Source: Collybiopsis luxurians FD-317 M1
Lineage: Eukaryota > Basidiomycota > Agaricomycetes > Agaricales > Omphalotaceae
Reading direction: 5' to 3'
Assembly (NCBI GenBank): GCA_000827265.1
Contig: KN834800.1
Location: forward strand, 1-62,129
DNA length: 62,129 nucleotides
Shown: one piece after another, positions 11,395-24,356 of the stretch
Layout: each line of letters begins with the position of its first letter
Position numbering within the stretch: position 1 is the first letter of the stretch
Position numbers and translations under genes: made by a program
Notes under the pieces: model-generated
What the model was told of the DNA's origin: nothing
Databases searched by the model: none
What the model saw: only the letters and a program-made list of their open reading frames with translations

Positions 11395-14300
11395 ATGTCT
11401 AGTCATTCTCCTCAGCGTCAGCGTAAATCCCAAATACATCCTTCTTCACCTGGTAAGTTTTATCCTATAACATCCATGGAAAATCTGTTTGGAAAACTCG
11501 AGTCAATGCACACGACTCACGGTCTTTGGCGAACAATATCATTTCGCTAATCCGGTCCCATTTTTACAGGTACATTAGCAACCATGCCTGGGCGAGAGAA
11601 CTCCCCATCTCCGTTCAGAGACAGGCAGCGTACTGTGAAGGCGCAGTCACTACCTTTAGTACCTTCTGTGGCACAGGTTTTTGCTGCAGCTCAGCAGCCT
11701 TATTCTAGCCAACAAGCTAGCCCTACCTCATCGACTTCATCTCGCAGATCTCCTTTGATGCAGGGACCTCAGGTGCAACGACTACTACCTACTCCTCCTC
11801 ATCCAAACCCCCCAAATCTACCGGATCGTAGTCCGAGCCCCGGAGCTTCGCCTCCAGCTCAGCATCAGGCTAATATCACCCATTATCCTCGACCCCGTCC
11901 ACCGCCTTCTCAGTTCTTGTCTAATTTACATGACTTGGAGCAAAATTGGCAAATGACGGACGAGTTGATGGCAGAGATTGAACGGGCGGATTTGCAGCAG
12001 GCCCAAGCGTTGTCCCATTCTCATAATTATCCCTCACATTCCGTTGGATCCGGGTTCGCCGCTAAAGATGATAGTCCTGCTCGAGATCCAGGCGTAGAAA
12101 GAGTTCGAGTTGCTGATAAGTCGAGCCCTAAAGCCCCCGAGGGACAGTTAGGCCGTCGTCCTTCAGTCCGGGAAAGCCGAGAGAGTCCAAAAGCGAGGGA
12201 TCGTCCGTCGTTTTCGCCCAATCAATCCCAGACTCCAGAGAGGCGCAAGTCCCCCTCATATCACTCGCCCCTCGCCTCTCCTGCCGAGCATTACACGCAG
12301 TATCACCACGAGCCTGCTTCTGTAGCCCGCAGACCCCAGCTCACTTCTCACGATAGCCGTCAAACTGTTATCCTGTCCACACAAACACCTCCGCTTCAAG
12401 CGATTAGTGTTCGTACTCCGGACAAGTCGTTGCCTCTTCAGGAGGAGCAAGAAGAGGAAGTTGCTCCTCAGGCAGAAACGAATGGGCGGGAGCCTTCTCG
12501 CTACATGCACCAGATACACCATCAGAATCATACCTCTCCCTCACCCCCGTCAGATCTCAACCCGGAGGCATCATTTTCTCAGGATGGCCGCAGTAGTCGT
12601 GCGGCTCATAGACCAGATGATGAAGAAACTTTATTCGACAAAAGCGATAAACAAGACAGTTCTAATGATGGTAGTGGCACTCCTCGCTCCCCGTCAACTG
12701 GGCTTCCTCCCGATAATTCCGCTCAGAATAGGTTCCGCCTATCTCAGCAATCTCAACCTCGGACTTCGGTCCCTGTTCCCCCTCGAGGACGCGGTAGGAA
12801 CGGGTCCACCGATCAGCTTGGCTTGCGGGGACTGGATACCTCGCTCTTTGAACAAGCGGAGCCAACCCGTGCTATTGAGCAGCCACCCCAGTACGCAGAA
12901 GCCCCCAAACCTGCTCCCAGGCCAGATCCTAGGATGCAAGAATATGCCCAGTATTATGCTCAGCAGCTACATCCTGACGATCTTCAAAGCATTATGGACG
13001 ATCCGACATCGGCTTATATTCAGGCCTATCTCCGCTCTCCTCGCCCGGATGCTCCCATTCCACCAACGCCTCATAGCCAAACGTCTCCTCCTTCACCGTC
13101 TCCGATGTTGTCAAACCGATATGAAAGCTCAAAGGACTCCTATCCTCCATTTAGCCCAATTGCTCCAGCCGGTTCACCATATCCATATCCTTTCAGTCAT
13201 GTTCGGAGAAACTTAAGCTACTCGGGGCACTCACAGTCGCACTCCAATCTTGGTCTCAATCCTGCTGTCATCCAGGAGCAATTTGTAAAGCAATTCCAGA
13301 TGTACGCTCAGAATCATTCTGGTAACATCACTGACTCTACTCTGTCACCCTCTTCCACCCCCTTCCCTCCTTCATACAACCCTTGGGCTTACTGGCACAC
13401 CCAACGTCTTATGGGAGGGCAGTTTCCGGATAATGCTACGACGCGTTCGAGTCCGAGCCATGAGCCTGTTCCATTGCCACCTCCCCCTCCAATCCTCGGT
13501 TTGAGGAGGAAAACTGATTCTTCAAATTTACGTGCCTACCGCCCTATTCCGAAGCCAAAGCCTGTGAGGAAACCTCCTCCGCGTGTAGACAGTACTCAGC
13601 CTCGGGAGACAAGTCCTGAACCGTCATCGGCTTCCGGTTCTGGAGAAGAAACCGCCGGCGAGGAAACGCAATTTGCAGTTTCCGAAGAAGGTAACTGGGT
13701 TAATGGAAATACGCCACCTACTCCTATTCAAATTCCTATCGTGGATGATTCTTCATCGGCAGAGTGGATCGATGAAGATGAAGAGGAGGATGAGGAAGAT
13801 TTGTTGGAATTAGAATATCATCCTACGTATGTCAGTAATGTCGAGAAACGTCGACGTCGTTGGGAGACTCGTTGGGATGCATTATTGCAAGCTGTGAGTA
13901 TCTTCATTCCAGAAAAAAACACTTTACGGTGTTTCCTTTTCGAAGTCTATACATTTTAGGCAATTCTGACCCTCATTGTTGGTTTGGCAGTTCCAAGCTC
14001 TAGATCGGCAAACGGACGCCACAATGGTTCTCCTGGCTGCTCCATCGCATTCAACGAAGCTGCATCTGGCCACATCTCGTTCAATCCGAAGGTATCCTCT
14101 GCTTGGACATTCGCAGGCTCTGAAGAATGTTCGTGCCGGGTTCCGACAAGTCGCCGCCCAGAGGAGGACTATGCGCTCTCACAAGACTTCTTTGGTGGAT
14201 CGCTTTTTGACTGCTTCGAACGGTGGGAGCGGCGATGGATCTGATGCGAGCTCAGAGTCGAGTAGAGAAGATATGAAGCGGGTGTTGGATGCAGCGCTCG

Positions 14301-14497
14301 GAAGCTTGAATGTCATGAAGGGTATGTATGAACAGAGAGAAGCTCGGTGGGCTGACGAGATTCGGAGGATGGGTGAGGACAGGGAAAGGGTCGAACTGCT
14401 CTTGAGGCAAGTTCTCGGAGATCAGCCGGCGTTGAGGACTGCCGTTTCCGTTTCCGACTCTAACGGATCCACGACTCTCGTAGATCCTGCTGCTTAA
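11395..14497 (+). CDS. Proline/serine-rich protein with C-terminal coiled coil
   Basis: Three exons (11395-11452, 11570-13893, 13991-14497) give 962 residues and close. The N-terminal ~700 residues are low-complexity, rich in Pro, Ser and Gln, with short motifs such as DLEQNWQMTDELMAEIERAD that look helical. An acidic run (WIDEDEEEDEEDLLELEY) precedes a basic helix, KRRRRWETRWDALLQAFQAL, that spans intron 2. The end is a coiled coil (RVLDAALGSLNVMKGMYEQR). A tempting alternative acceptor at 13960 gives a different frame that ends early; the acceptor at 13990 restores the long frame. No known domain was recognised. The RWETRWDALL block is the best handle for a homology search. A scaffold or cytoskeletal role is only a guess. 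Confidence 0.75.
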
Positions 14498-15019
14498 GAT
14501 TCATGCCTTAAACTGGTTTTTCGCGTCCATGTTTGTTTCATTGTTTCTCGTTTTCTTTCTCCACTCTCCAAGTCTCAAAGATCATTCACGGATGGAATTC
14601 ACCTATATGTATAGTTGGAAAAATTTTGCATTTAAAGTCCATGTCCATGTGTACAGCTATATGTTTTCTGAAACTAACCTGCTTCGCCTTGTACATAGAT
14701 TAATTATTGACTGGGACACGTAGTTTAACACGTACTGTATCCGATTTACTTCGAGAACTTGATTACAACTTGCCTGCCATACTTCGTCTTCCTGTCTCTC
14801 CCTCAACAATTCGAGATTCGAAATGCCGCAATCGATATTCTAGGTCCTACCTACCGTTTTTCGAAATCTTGTTGAAATCGAAGTTCCGCATTTGGGCAAC
14901 TTGGATCAATTTGCAATTGCTTTGGTACATAATAATAATAATAATAACATACACGGCGTCGTGTCACCCAACAGAATTTTTCTAACTTACTTTTCGACCT
15001 CCTTGTCCTCTTTTCAACT
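14498..15019. other. Intergenic, nothing recognised
   Basis: 3' region of the proline-rich gene and promoter of the GTPase gene. A run of AATAATAATAAT lies near 14932. No gene seen. Confidence 0.5.
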
Positions 15020-18000
15020 ATGCCAGCGATAACAAATCCTTCAGTGTCTATATCTACTCAACCTGCTGGAGAACAAAGCCAAATAGCATTATTGTCCCTC
15101 CTCAATGATATCTCCAATCGCCTAAAAGCTGTTGATCTCGACCCAAAGGTCATGAAAGAATGGGAGCTGGAAATCGAAAGGTAAGGACTGAGTTGAGTAT
15201 AGTTCTCGCCGTGTTCCAACTGGCATTTTAGCCTGAAGTCTAGGACTGAAAATTCCCCTACATTAATTGCACTATGCGGAGGTGATTTAATCGGTATATG
15301 TATTCAGCTTCACGGATTACTGAACTTATCACCCCGGAACAGGTTCTGGTTCCGGAAAATCCTCCCTCATCAACGCCATACTGGATGGTGAGTTTGTCGT
15401 CCAAGCAGAAAGAAGCAAAGTTGTGGTGACTAATATTTCTGAACATAGATTACATCGTGCCTACCAGCGAATGGCGGGGTATGAGCAGTTTAAACTCAAA
15501 GTTTTGTCCAGCGGCAACTTACATTATCTGTCAGCCTGTACGGCTGTCGTAACCAAAATCTCGTACCATCCTTCCCCCGTTATCTCTGCGGACATCGAAT
15601 ATCTGACTAGAGATGAGTGGATCGAGGACCTAGATATGAACCTGCAATTTTTGCTCGATCCAGATCGGCGGCCTTCTTCATCTTCGGAAGAAGAGAAAAA
15701 GATCTGGAGCAAGGTATGATTGAAACAAGACATGTAAATCTTCACCGACTTTTGTCCAGATTTCAACGGTCTACCCAACATTGACCCGGGGTCAAGTTAA
15801 GAGCGCAACAGTGGACGACCTTCTTAGTCAGTTTCAAGGTGCGATATGAGATGCTTCGTGGATAATACTCTCATTCTTGTTTCTAGATGTGACAGATGTA
15901 CTAGGAACAACGAAGTCGATCGAGTCCAGTAATTCCATCGAGTTTCAAAAAGCCCTTAAACGGATGGTCACTGAAGAAAAGCTCGGTCCGGGTCATGCAA
16001 AGCAAAGCCAGCTGTGGCCTCTTATCCGTCAAGTTCAAATCCGGTGCAATGCTGCTTGTCTCTCCGAAGGCTGCGTACTCGTGGATCTACCAGGTTCGTG
16101 TATATTCATCAATAAACCCACTCAAAAGCTGATATTATGTACATTATGAAGGAAATTCTGACTCCAATGCCACGCGCAATGCCATAGCAAGACGCTATCT
16201 CGAACACTGCGACCTAATCTGGATAATAGCTCAAATACAAAGAGCAGTTGATGACAAAATTGCCCACGGTGAGACGATTTAAGTTTGACTACCTAATCTT
16301 ATGCAAAGTTTCAAAGATCTCCTCGGAGAGAAGTTCAAGACACAATTAATAAGTGAGTTGATAGTTTAGTGTTAAATGTTTAAAGGTCGATTGGTGACAT
16401 TTCTCAAATCTGCTCACTCCTTACAGTGGGTGAGTTGCAAATTCACGATGGGTTAAGGATAAATCGTGATTGTGTTTCGGCGCGTACAGATGGTCGAGTT
16501 TGGTATGTACCCTATTCTAGATCTTTCACTGAGCTGATGTATCTGTCGGTCCAGTTCCCAATCAAATCTTACTACCTTTATCGGTAAGCGTTTTTTTTTC
16601 AAGTTGAGTCCATGATGGTCTAATGTGGTCTTTGAGGAACAAAATGCGACGATGTTGATGTTGACGGAATAATGACTGACTTGGATCTTCAAGAGCACGG
16701 TTGGATTGTGAAAGCAGATTGTAAGCGTCAGGAGCTGCTCCGCATAAAGAAAGAACAGGAGCGGATTTTGAGAGAGTCTCTATCTTTCTCAACAAGTAGC
16801 TCAATTTGAGTCAAGTGCCAAGTACCTTTATACTCACGGAAACTTCCTTTTAGAAATTGAACAAGCTGTGTTGACAAAAGAGGCTGAGCTGTCTGCGAGT
16901 CGGGCAAAACTGCTTAGTAGCAACTTCAAACAGGAAACGAATACTCAGTCACTCAAGCGGAAGTTGGACGATTCTGGAGATGCTTTCCTATCACCGAAGC
17001 GATTGAGACTCTCCGTGGAAGCAGTGGCTGCAGCTGAAGCCGAGTTGCATGCTGAAGCGGAATCTTTGAGCCTGGCTCCAGAAGAGTCACCGGAAGAAGC
17101 TCTTCTTACAGAGGCAATCAAAATGGAAGAACAGGAGATCTTGGAAATGAACAACAAGATACAAGAGCAGAAAATTCTTCGAGCGGAGGCAGTGGTGGCC
17201 ATTGAACAATATTCCTCTCAACTAGAAACCCTCCGCTTGGAAATCAGGTCATTTTGTGCCCGGAAACGGTCCGAGGTGAGTATCATGCATGCGACGGTTG
17301 CAGTAGTGTTTGCTAAAATCAGCTTTAGGTCGCAAGAGAACAAATCAAAGAGGACTTTCGGCAGCTTCTAAGAGATGCTGATCTTGATGCCGGAGGTTCA
17401 CAGACCAACCTCGAGGAATTTGATCTACCCATGTTTACTGTATCGAGCCGTGATTATATGTTCCTAAGTGGTGAGTCGTCAGATATAGTCTGGAATCTCT
17501 AGTGTTTCCTTATCCTACATTAGGTCGTAAGGAAGGCAGAGCGGAGTGTTTCACTAATATTGAAGATACACAGATTCCCGCGATGCGGGCATGGATTGGC
17601 TCACTTACGAGGTCTGCTGTTGAGCGTAATCGAGACGCGTTACTCATGGGAATAACATCGCTAGCTCAGTCGATCATCACATTTTGCCAGAATTCTGAAT
17701 TAGATATTCCAGACACTGAGCGAGATTTGTTCCGGGCTCGATGGGAATCCTCACTCTGTAAGTACCCTGCCTTGAACCTCATATAGATCATTTCTGAAAC
17801 GGGATAGGCTGGCAACCTGACACTGATAACGCGCAAGGGCTTTGTAATCACCTCATGAAAGTGAGCATCCAGATCCAGATAGGTGTAATAGACTGATCGC
17901 TTTGTCTTCAGGAGTTCTCTCCGATGGTTGATGAGGTCGTATCTAAGCTTCAAGATGCTTTCAAGAGTGGGTTAGAGAGTCACGCTCGTGCCGGAGCTCG

Positions 18001-18997
18001 CCTAGTGAGTATCAGGAGAATTTCTGACCCGCAGCGAGACCAGATATCCTACTTAGGCCGCGAAGGATGCAGTGAAAATTCATGACGAACTTGCTAGTAG
18101 CATGCAGTGGCAAGCGTACAAAGCGCGTGAGTTGCTCACCTCAACAAACATATACTAAACACAAATCCCTCCCAAATTCTACATACAGTGATCAGTCATC
18201 GCGGGTCGTTCAAAGACGACAATCTAAATGAGAATCTTACTCTGCCATTATCCAGGCATATCGCCGGAAGATGGGCAAGCATATTCAACACAGACTTCTT
18301 CAAGAATGTTGAATCACTTACTCTCGAAGCAATTGAGAAGGTATTCAAAGACATGAGCGAAAGTACAACATCAAGTGTCCTCAAAACGCAAGTCGAAACG
18401 TATCGAAAGACGTTGCTCCGTAGTTCAAGAGACTGCATGCGCAGTATGGGCAGTGTTCTAAATCAACATCTAAATGACCAGCAGAAGCGAATTTCGCGGG
18501 AGTTGTCCCCGTATCTCTACGACCGCCTGAAGCCTGCATATGATAACGCATCGAAGGAAAGAGGAGCTGGGTCAGTAGAACGGCGAAAGGTATGTTAGAC
18601 TCCTTATCCACTCCCCAGTCATTCAACCATCCCGCAATACAACAGCTCACACTCCGAGGGTTCTTGTCCCGGGAGAAGGAGATGATCTTCGATGGGGCGG
18701 TCAATGTTCTAATGGATAGTCTCTATCAAATCGCTGAGGAAGTCAAGGAGAAATTGCTTGCCAATTTGCTCAAGATATCCCGAAAGGTAAGTTTCTCAGA
18801 ATGAACTCTTTGTGATATATTTTACCGAGTTGTTTGAAAAGGCGGAGCTCAGTCTGTCTCCCTTGTGGGATCCGCAGGCTCCCGCGAATCAGGCAGTGAC
18901 TATACAAACCCTACGTCGAGAAATTTTGGAAGAGATTGCAAAAAAGTCGCTCATTCAAATTGACGCTCTAGTCAATGTCAAAAAGGAACTAGATTAG
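15020..18997 (+). CDS. Dynamin-like nuclear GTPase, SLIP-GC type
   Basis: A 22-exon model closes at 939 residues. The G1 P-loop is CGGSGSGKSSLINAILD (Lys near 76). DYIVPTSEWRACTAVVTKIS carries switch I, VLVDLPG is G3 (Asp near 248), and TKCDDVD is G4. A helical middle holds a bipartite nuclear-signal-like LKRKLDDSG...SPKRLRL and a long Glu-rich coiled coil. The later MFTVSSRDYMFLSG and CFTNIEDTQIP blocks are typical of fungal and vertebrate SLIP-GC-like proteins, followed by an all-helical stalk. In vertebrates SLIP-GC is a nuclear GTPase of germinal-centre B cells; the fungal role is unknown. All junctions keep frame. One optional 3-nt exon (16427-16429) changes I-N-G to I-M-D-G. Confidence 0.85.
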
Positions 18998-19296
18998 ATG
19001 TTCGTACTTGATAGAATCTGGATATCCGAAAAGCCGACGAAAGATTCGGACCCAGTTTACATTGAACATTGCAATATGTTACACTCGAATTCGCCATTGA
19101 GTATTAAATGCTATGATGAATGGACAACGGAAGCGGAAATGAGCAACTTCTCCGCACCGTGAGGGGGGAGTCGGGAGGTTCGGAAGTAAATATCACGTGG
19201 GAAAAAGTTATTACCCGTCTGGGGATTGGGTGATGAACTAAAAACGTCTCTTACTCTGTTCCACCACCATCGATTTTCTTGTATACACTGTAAGAA

Positions 19297-20795
19297 ATGG
19301 TCAAAGCTGTCGTTCTCGGAGCTGCAGGTACTGCTAGTCGATGAAACTTGGATCTGGCCCAATTACTTACTTCTTTGAAAGGCGGTATTGGTCAACCGCT
19401 GTCCCTCCTTCTGAAGAACAGCCATCTCGTTACAGAGGTACGTGTTTCTTTATCCAAGCCATTTCTCTGAGCTCTCATGTATCTTAAAAGCTCGGTCTCT
19501 ACGATATCGTAAATACACCCGGAGTTGCAGCAGACCTTTCTCATATCGCGACACCTGCTAAAGTTGAAGGTTACCTACCCCCCGACGATGGTTTGAAGAA
19601 GACCTTGACCGGCGCCGACATTGTCGTCATCCCAGCCGGTGTTCCCCGTAAACCTGGCGTAAGTGAATCTAGTTCGTATCGACGCACAATCTCTGAGCAG
19701 TTCTACCCTATAGATGACAAGGTAGGAAATTCATTTATGGATCGATAAGGCGTGTGTTCACTCAACATTGAATCGGGGCTTTAGAGATGATCTTTTCAAG
19801 GTGAAACTATATCTTGATTTTCAAAAGAAAGCGGACGTCGATTTTAACGCGGACGTATCAGATCAACGCTGGTATCGTCGAAGGTCTTGCTACCGGAATA
19901 GCAACTGTGGCTCCAAAGGCATTTGTCCTTGTCATCTCCAACCCTGTAAATTCGACCGTTCCCATCGTCGTAGAAGTGTTCAAGAAGCATGGTGTCTTCA
20001 ACCCCAAAAGGTGTGTGCTTTTTAAACTTCCAAGTCCTTCTTCCTTAGTCCTGCAGGATATTCGGTGTTACCACTCTCGACGTCGTCCGTGCCTCCACGT
20101 TTGTTGCTGAAATCCTGGGCGACTTCAAAAAGGCTCCCGATGTGACTGTTCCCGTTGTTGGTGGTCACAGCGGTGTTACTGTAAGTTTAGATCGTGGATA
20201 TCGCCGCACTCTGAATTATAGCTTTTTTTTTTTTACAGATTGTTCCTCTGCTCTCCCAATCCTCACATCCTCTTCCCAGCGATTTTACCGGGGATAAATA
20301 TGACGCCCTCGTCCATCGTATCCAGTTCGGTGGGGACGAAGTCGTCAAAGCCAAGGACGGTGCCGGATCTGCCACTCTCTCCATGGCGTACGCAGGTGCC
20401 GAGTTTGCCTTCAAGGTAATCAAGGCCAAGAACGGAGAGAAGGGGATCATAGCACCTAGTTTTGTGCACCTAACCGCCGATGCTGCTGGTGGTGAAGCTC
20501 TCAAGAAAGAGATTGGTGCTGACCTTGAGTACTTCTCTGCCCCAGTTGAGCTTGGAGTGAGTACTTGTGCCTTTCTATTTGCTTTCGCTTACCGGGCTAT
20601 TTTGGTAGCCTGAAGGTGTTGTGAAGATCAACCCTCTCGGCAAGATCACTGATGCGGAGAAGAAACTGATTGAAGCTGCTGTTCCTGACCTCTCCAAGAA
20701 CATCCAGACTGTTAGTTTTCTGTCAATCTTACCCAATGAGAAAAGCTGACGTCAGTATGCAGGGTATTGCATTCACCAAGAAATCTAACCTTTAA
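19297..20795 (+). CDS. MDH: Malate dehydrogenase (NAD+)
   Basis: Ten exons (19297-19327, 19382-19437, 19491-19658, 19714-19721, 19785-19800, 19862-20010, 20057-20180, 20239-20556, 20609-20710, 20763-20795) give 334 residues and close. The enzyme interconverts malate and oxaloacetate with NAD. Visible signatures are the NAD-binding GAAGGIGQPL at residue 8, the substrate-binding Arg in MTRDDLFK (Arg about 88), INAGIV, and the catalytic His in GGHSGVT (His about 180). The N-terminus starts directly in the first beta strand with no obvious mitochondrial leader. The C-terminus is KKSNL, at best a weak PTS1. Compartment is therefore uncertain; homotetramer or dimer as in the family. The catalytic-loop Arg codon is split between two microexons of 8 and 16 nt. 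Confidence 0.95.
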
Positions 20796-21734
20796 ATGGA
20801 TCGAAGTAAATCAAACATACGAGTGTAAATTGTTTCAAGCTAGACGTATGATGTATCTGCCCTCCTGTAGAGTAGACCCGGAAATCCTCTGCTATTCGAT
20901 TTTCGGCGAGAACCTCTCTGTAGTACTCCGATTGATTACTCAACTGATTCCAAAAACTCTCTTGGTTGACGCATTCAGAATGTTTATGGAGTCATCGTAA
21001 GTTGTAGACCAATCCTCGACCTTCACCGTATGGATCATCCCTGACTAGGGACTCGCATAAGCTTTCACAATCTGTGAATGACTCTTGCGATGACTCTACT
21101 GACCGTGAGATTCGATGTGGTCCGATAAAGCGATACTTTAGGGTCTCGTTGGGAACGAAAGAAGTTCCGTAACGGTTGCGTCTGGATTCCGAGCTTGCTC
21201 GAATTGTCGATAAGGAACTTCTGGAGCTTCAATGCCACCGATAAGGTGGCCTCCGTTCGGTACCCAAGGGTCATGAGTATGATCTATGACTCATCGAAAG
21301 ACCTAAAGCCGCATACCTAGCGGATATGATGATTTCTGAGTCGACATCCTACCGCGCCGGTAGTAAATTTCACGGCAGCTTTGTCGCTGACCATGGATTC
21401 TCCGCATTATGACCCATCGCGCCAGCGCCAGACGCCAGATGTCCAACGAATCAGACGTGCCTCATTCAGATGTCGATCTTTGCGGTGCAATTGACTTTGA
21501 TCATCATTGGCTTCGATGTCGCATTGTTCAACTGATGTAAAAGTTAGATGTACGAGACTTATGCACAAGTCTATTCGAAATTCAGTTCCCGGAGAACCCC
21601 TTGGGGCGGAATAAGCGTCTGCTTCTTGCCTTCAAAACGTGGGTGTGTTTATAACTCAATCGGCTGTTCTTCCTTCGATTCATGATCATCCTTATTTTGC
21701 CCGGATACCCAATACACTGCTGATTCTCCAAACA
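20796..21734. other. Intergenic, nothing recognised
   Basis: About 940 bp between MDH and the DUF6533-type gene. No family-like ORF, repeat or RNA was seen. Confidence 0.45.
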
Positions 21735-23697
21735 ATGGGCAGTTTGACCGATTCCCAATTGCACGCTTTGGTTCAATGTGTCGCTAACGGACGTCTGGGA
21801 CAAGTAAGGGTTACTTTTGCAGGGTCATTTAAGCATTGATTGACTTGGAATTTTCTCTGCCGGCTTTGTTCAGGGCATAACCTGTAAGCTTTCTGTCATA
21901 ACTCGTGCATTCTCGAGCTAAAATCCTTCTACTGACGTTTTTCGACTTGCCAGATGCCACATCAACGCTTTTTGTGAGCCCTCTGCTGCATGTCCTTCTT
22001 GGTTTGGACCGCCACTCATCGACTTCATGATCCGTAAAGATGTACGATTACCTGTTGACCGTCTGGGACGAGGTGAGCATGCTGTGTGTTCTCAGGTAAT
22101 TTTGCTCATGCGTGTTCGTTGGCATAGTTCAAATTCGTCTGGCGACCTAGAAAAATAACAATCAGCTCCGTCGCTTTCTTTCTTAGTCGATATGCTGCAA
22201 TGGCGGGAGCTATCGTCGTTCTGGTCCCTGTAGGTGTCGTGAACATCGCGCTTCCACTCTGATCAGATCTCATGTTTTCTTTCGTCGTTTCGTTAGGGAA
22301 GCGAAACCATACCTGCAATATCCAGCACCGGAACAGGTTAGTTTGTAGCTCTCGTATTAGGGTTTTCCTCTTGACTCGATGTATCCTGACAATTCGGAAT
22401 CTGGTACAGTTCTGCGTTTGGTTTCAATTGTGGCATCCGAATGTGCGTATTTGTTCCATCTGTTAACGTTTACATCCGAGCAAGATTCTAATCTCCATGA
22501 TACTTGCGCAGTCATTGTAGCTGTCAGAACCTGGGCTATATGGGGCAGAAACCGTAAGATTTTGTTGACGCTTGCGTTTTTCTCTTTGGTTAGTAATGTC
22601 TTGAAGGGATATCTGGTTACTAACGGAGAAATTTGCTTTTTTCGGTATACAGGCCGCGATTATCCCCGCTGCGATCATAATTGGGGAAGATGTCGTCTCA
22701 AGTCATGGTATGTACTCCGCAAAAGCTGACCAACCTTCCGAATTATTCTAATTATTTGTCATCTAGTTCAGGCCCTCGTCTCTGACGAGTTCATCGACAT
22801 ATGTAGTTTGACTTTGAGTAACATCGATCAAGGATTCGTTGTGCCCTACATTTTAACGATCTTGTATGAATCTGGTAAGGAGGCTCTGTCATTATTTATT
22901 CGCAGGACATGCATGTTGACCACTTTCTCGGCCGCACTTTCTACGCTCTTCCCGCTCTACCCATTTTCCGCCGTTAGTAACCTTGACGCTCTCATTAATA
23001 CGTATACTTAACTGGCGCAAAACCATCCCGAAAAATATTCGTGCGCCTATCATTGATAATCTATGGAGGGATGGTAAGTCTTGAAAGCCCGAAATATTTG
23101 GAGACAGAGCTGACGTAGTTTTTTTCTTTCTTTTGGATAGGTGTACTTTACTTTACATTCATGTTGCGTACGTCGTTTCATGTTGAGTGTTCTCGCTGTC
23201 AAAAGTGACTCACTACGCCACGCTTATTTCCATTTGTTATGAAGTTTTGGGATTCATGAACATTGGGATAGTTTCTCAGCAAGGGGTTCGTTGTTCCTGT
23301 TTCGCAGAGACTAGCTCATTTGTAACGGCGATCTTCAGGTCCCACAGATTCGAACAGGAGGTTCTCAGTATGTCATCGTCTTCTCGTTCCCTTGATGAGC
23401 GCTCGCTTGACTTCCGGTTTTAAGGTTGCAAGCGGTGATACATAGCATCCTTTCGACTCGGATCGTTCTGGTAAGCAAAATTGTGAATGATCAATGGAGG
23501 CTGAACTGAGCGTTAATGTTTGTTTGCCTATGCGTGTGTAGCACCTGGCCAATTCGAAAGATTCTAGAGATATCACAGCGCCCGGTTCCTCCGTTTACAC
23601 CAGTCGGGCGATCCAGTTCACGAGTCAATTTTCCACCACGATGGATGCTGAACGGTTTCCTCATGGTGATGTGCCGACGTATGAGGAGGACGGATGA
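21735..23697 (+). CDS. DUF6533-type seven-helix membrane protein
   Basis: A gene of more than ten short exons. Exon 1 is 21735-21803 (MGSLTDSQLHALVQ). Later exons read ITYATSTLF, MYDYLLTVWDE, FKFVWRPRKITISSVAFFLS, VIVAVRTWAIWGRN, AAIIPAAIIIGEDVV, GFVVPYILTILYES, VTLTLSLIRILNWRK and LQAVIHSILSTRIVL. The tail HLANSKDSRDI to PTYEEDG ends at 23697. The DYLLTxxDExKFVW start and the VRTWAIWGRNR loop are hallmarks of the DUF6533 membrane proteins expanded in mushrooms, resembling receptor-like seven-helix proteins. Function is unknown. Nearly all junctions keep frame; the exons between about 23165 and 23430 (helix 6-7) are the least certain. Confidence 0.75.
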
Positions 23698-24356
23698 CTA
23701 TTGTTCCGGCCATGAACTCGACTTGTTATTAGTGCATCGACGGACTCTCACTGCGTTTTCGACTCTCGCAGTTGGTCGGACTCTGGGTCTTGGTTATAGG
23801 CGGTCGGAACCCTGAGGCCCCGCACCTTCAATCTTGCCGGCGCCCCGGACTCCAAGTTGTTCTAAACATAGAATCTTTGGCGGCAGGAGCAACAATCCAG
23901 GAATCCTCCGGGTTTCTCTTCATTTATATCTGGGTATCAACTCTCTGTATCACTGTTATTTTTGTATCGATTAGTTAGCGGTTAAGGCTGGATCAAGGTC
24001 ATTGGACGCCGTTATTAAGGCTGTTATTTTCGGCCTCGACAACATGTTTCTTAAACGTGTCGAGTGCGGCCAACAAGCACCGGGAGTTTTCATGTTATCT
24101 GTTAATTTTTCGCAGACTAGGGTAGTATTTTTAACTCTTTGCGGCGAGAATAACTCGGAGAGGCTAAAGTGGAGCGTGAGAAATGATTGAGTGTGACAGA
24201 TTGGCAGTCGTAACGTACCCTTTTCCTTCTTACTCCCTTACCAACCGCAGGTTCTCTCGGTCCTCCCACCATTTTTTCTTGTTTATCCCATTCAGACTAT
24301 TTGTCTGCGCCCTTCTTTTGATATCTTACTGAGAAGACCTATAAGGTCTTCAAACT
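23698..24356. other. Intergenic, promoter of the lyase gene
   Basis: No gene recognised. The last ~150 bp before 24357 are CT-rich, as is common just upstream of fungal start codons. Confidence 0.4.

Noticed and set aside
12407..13216. 269-residue open frame in a second frame of the proline-rich gene
   Set aside because: Low-complexity CCT/CAG-rich DNA leaves alternative frames open. It has no start context or family resemblance.
16269..16316. Frameshift in the GTPase gene at KDLLGEKF
   Set aside because: It disappears if the acceptor TTTCAAAG at 16316 is used; all later exons then stay in frame.
20790..20795. Peroxisomal targeting of MDH by the terminal SNL
   Set aside because: Asn at the middle position departs from the usual K/R/H, so the signal is too weak to assign.
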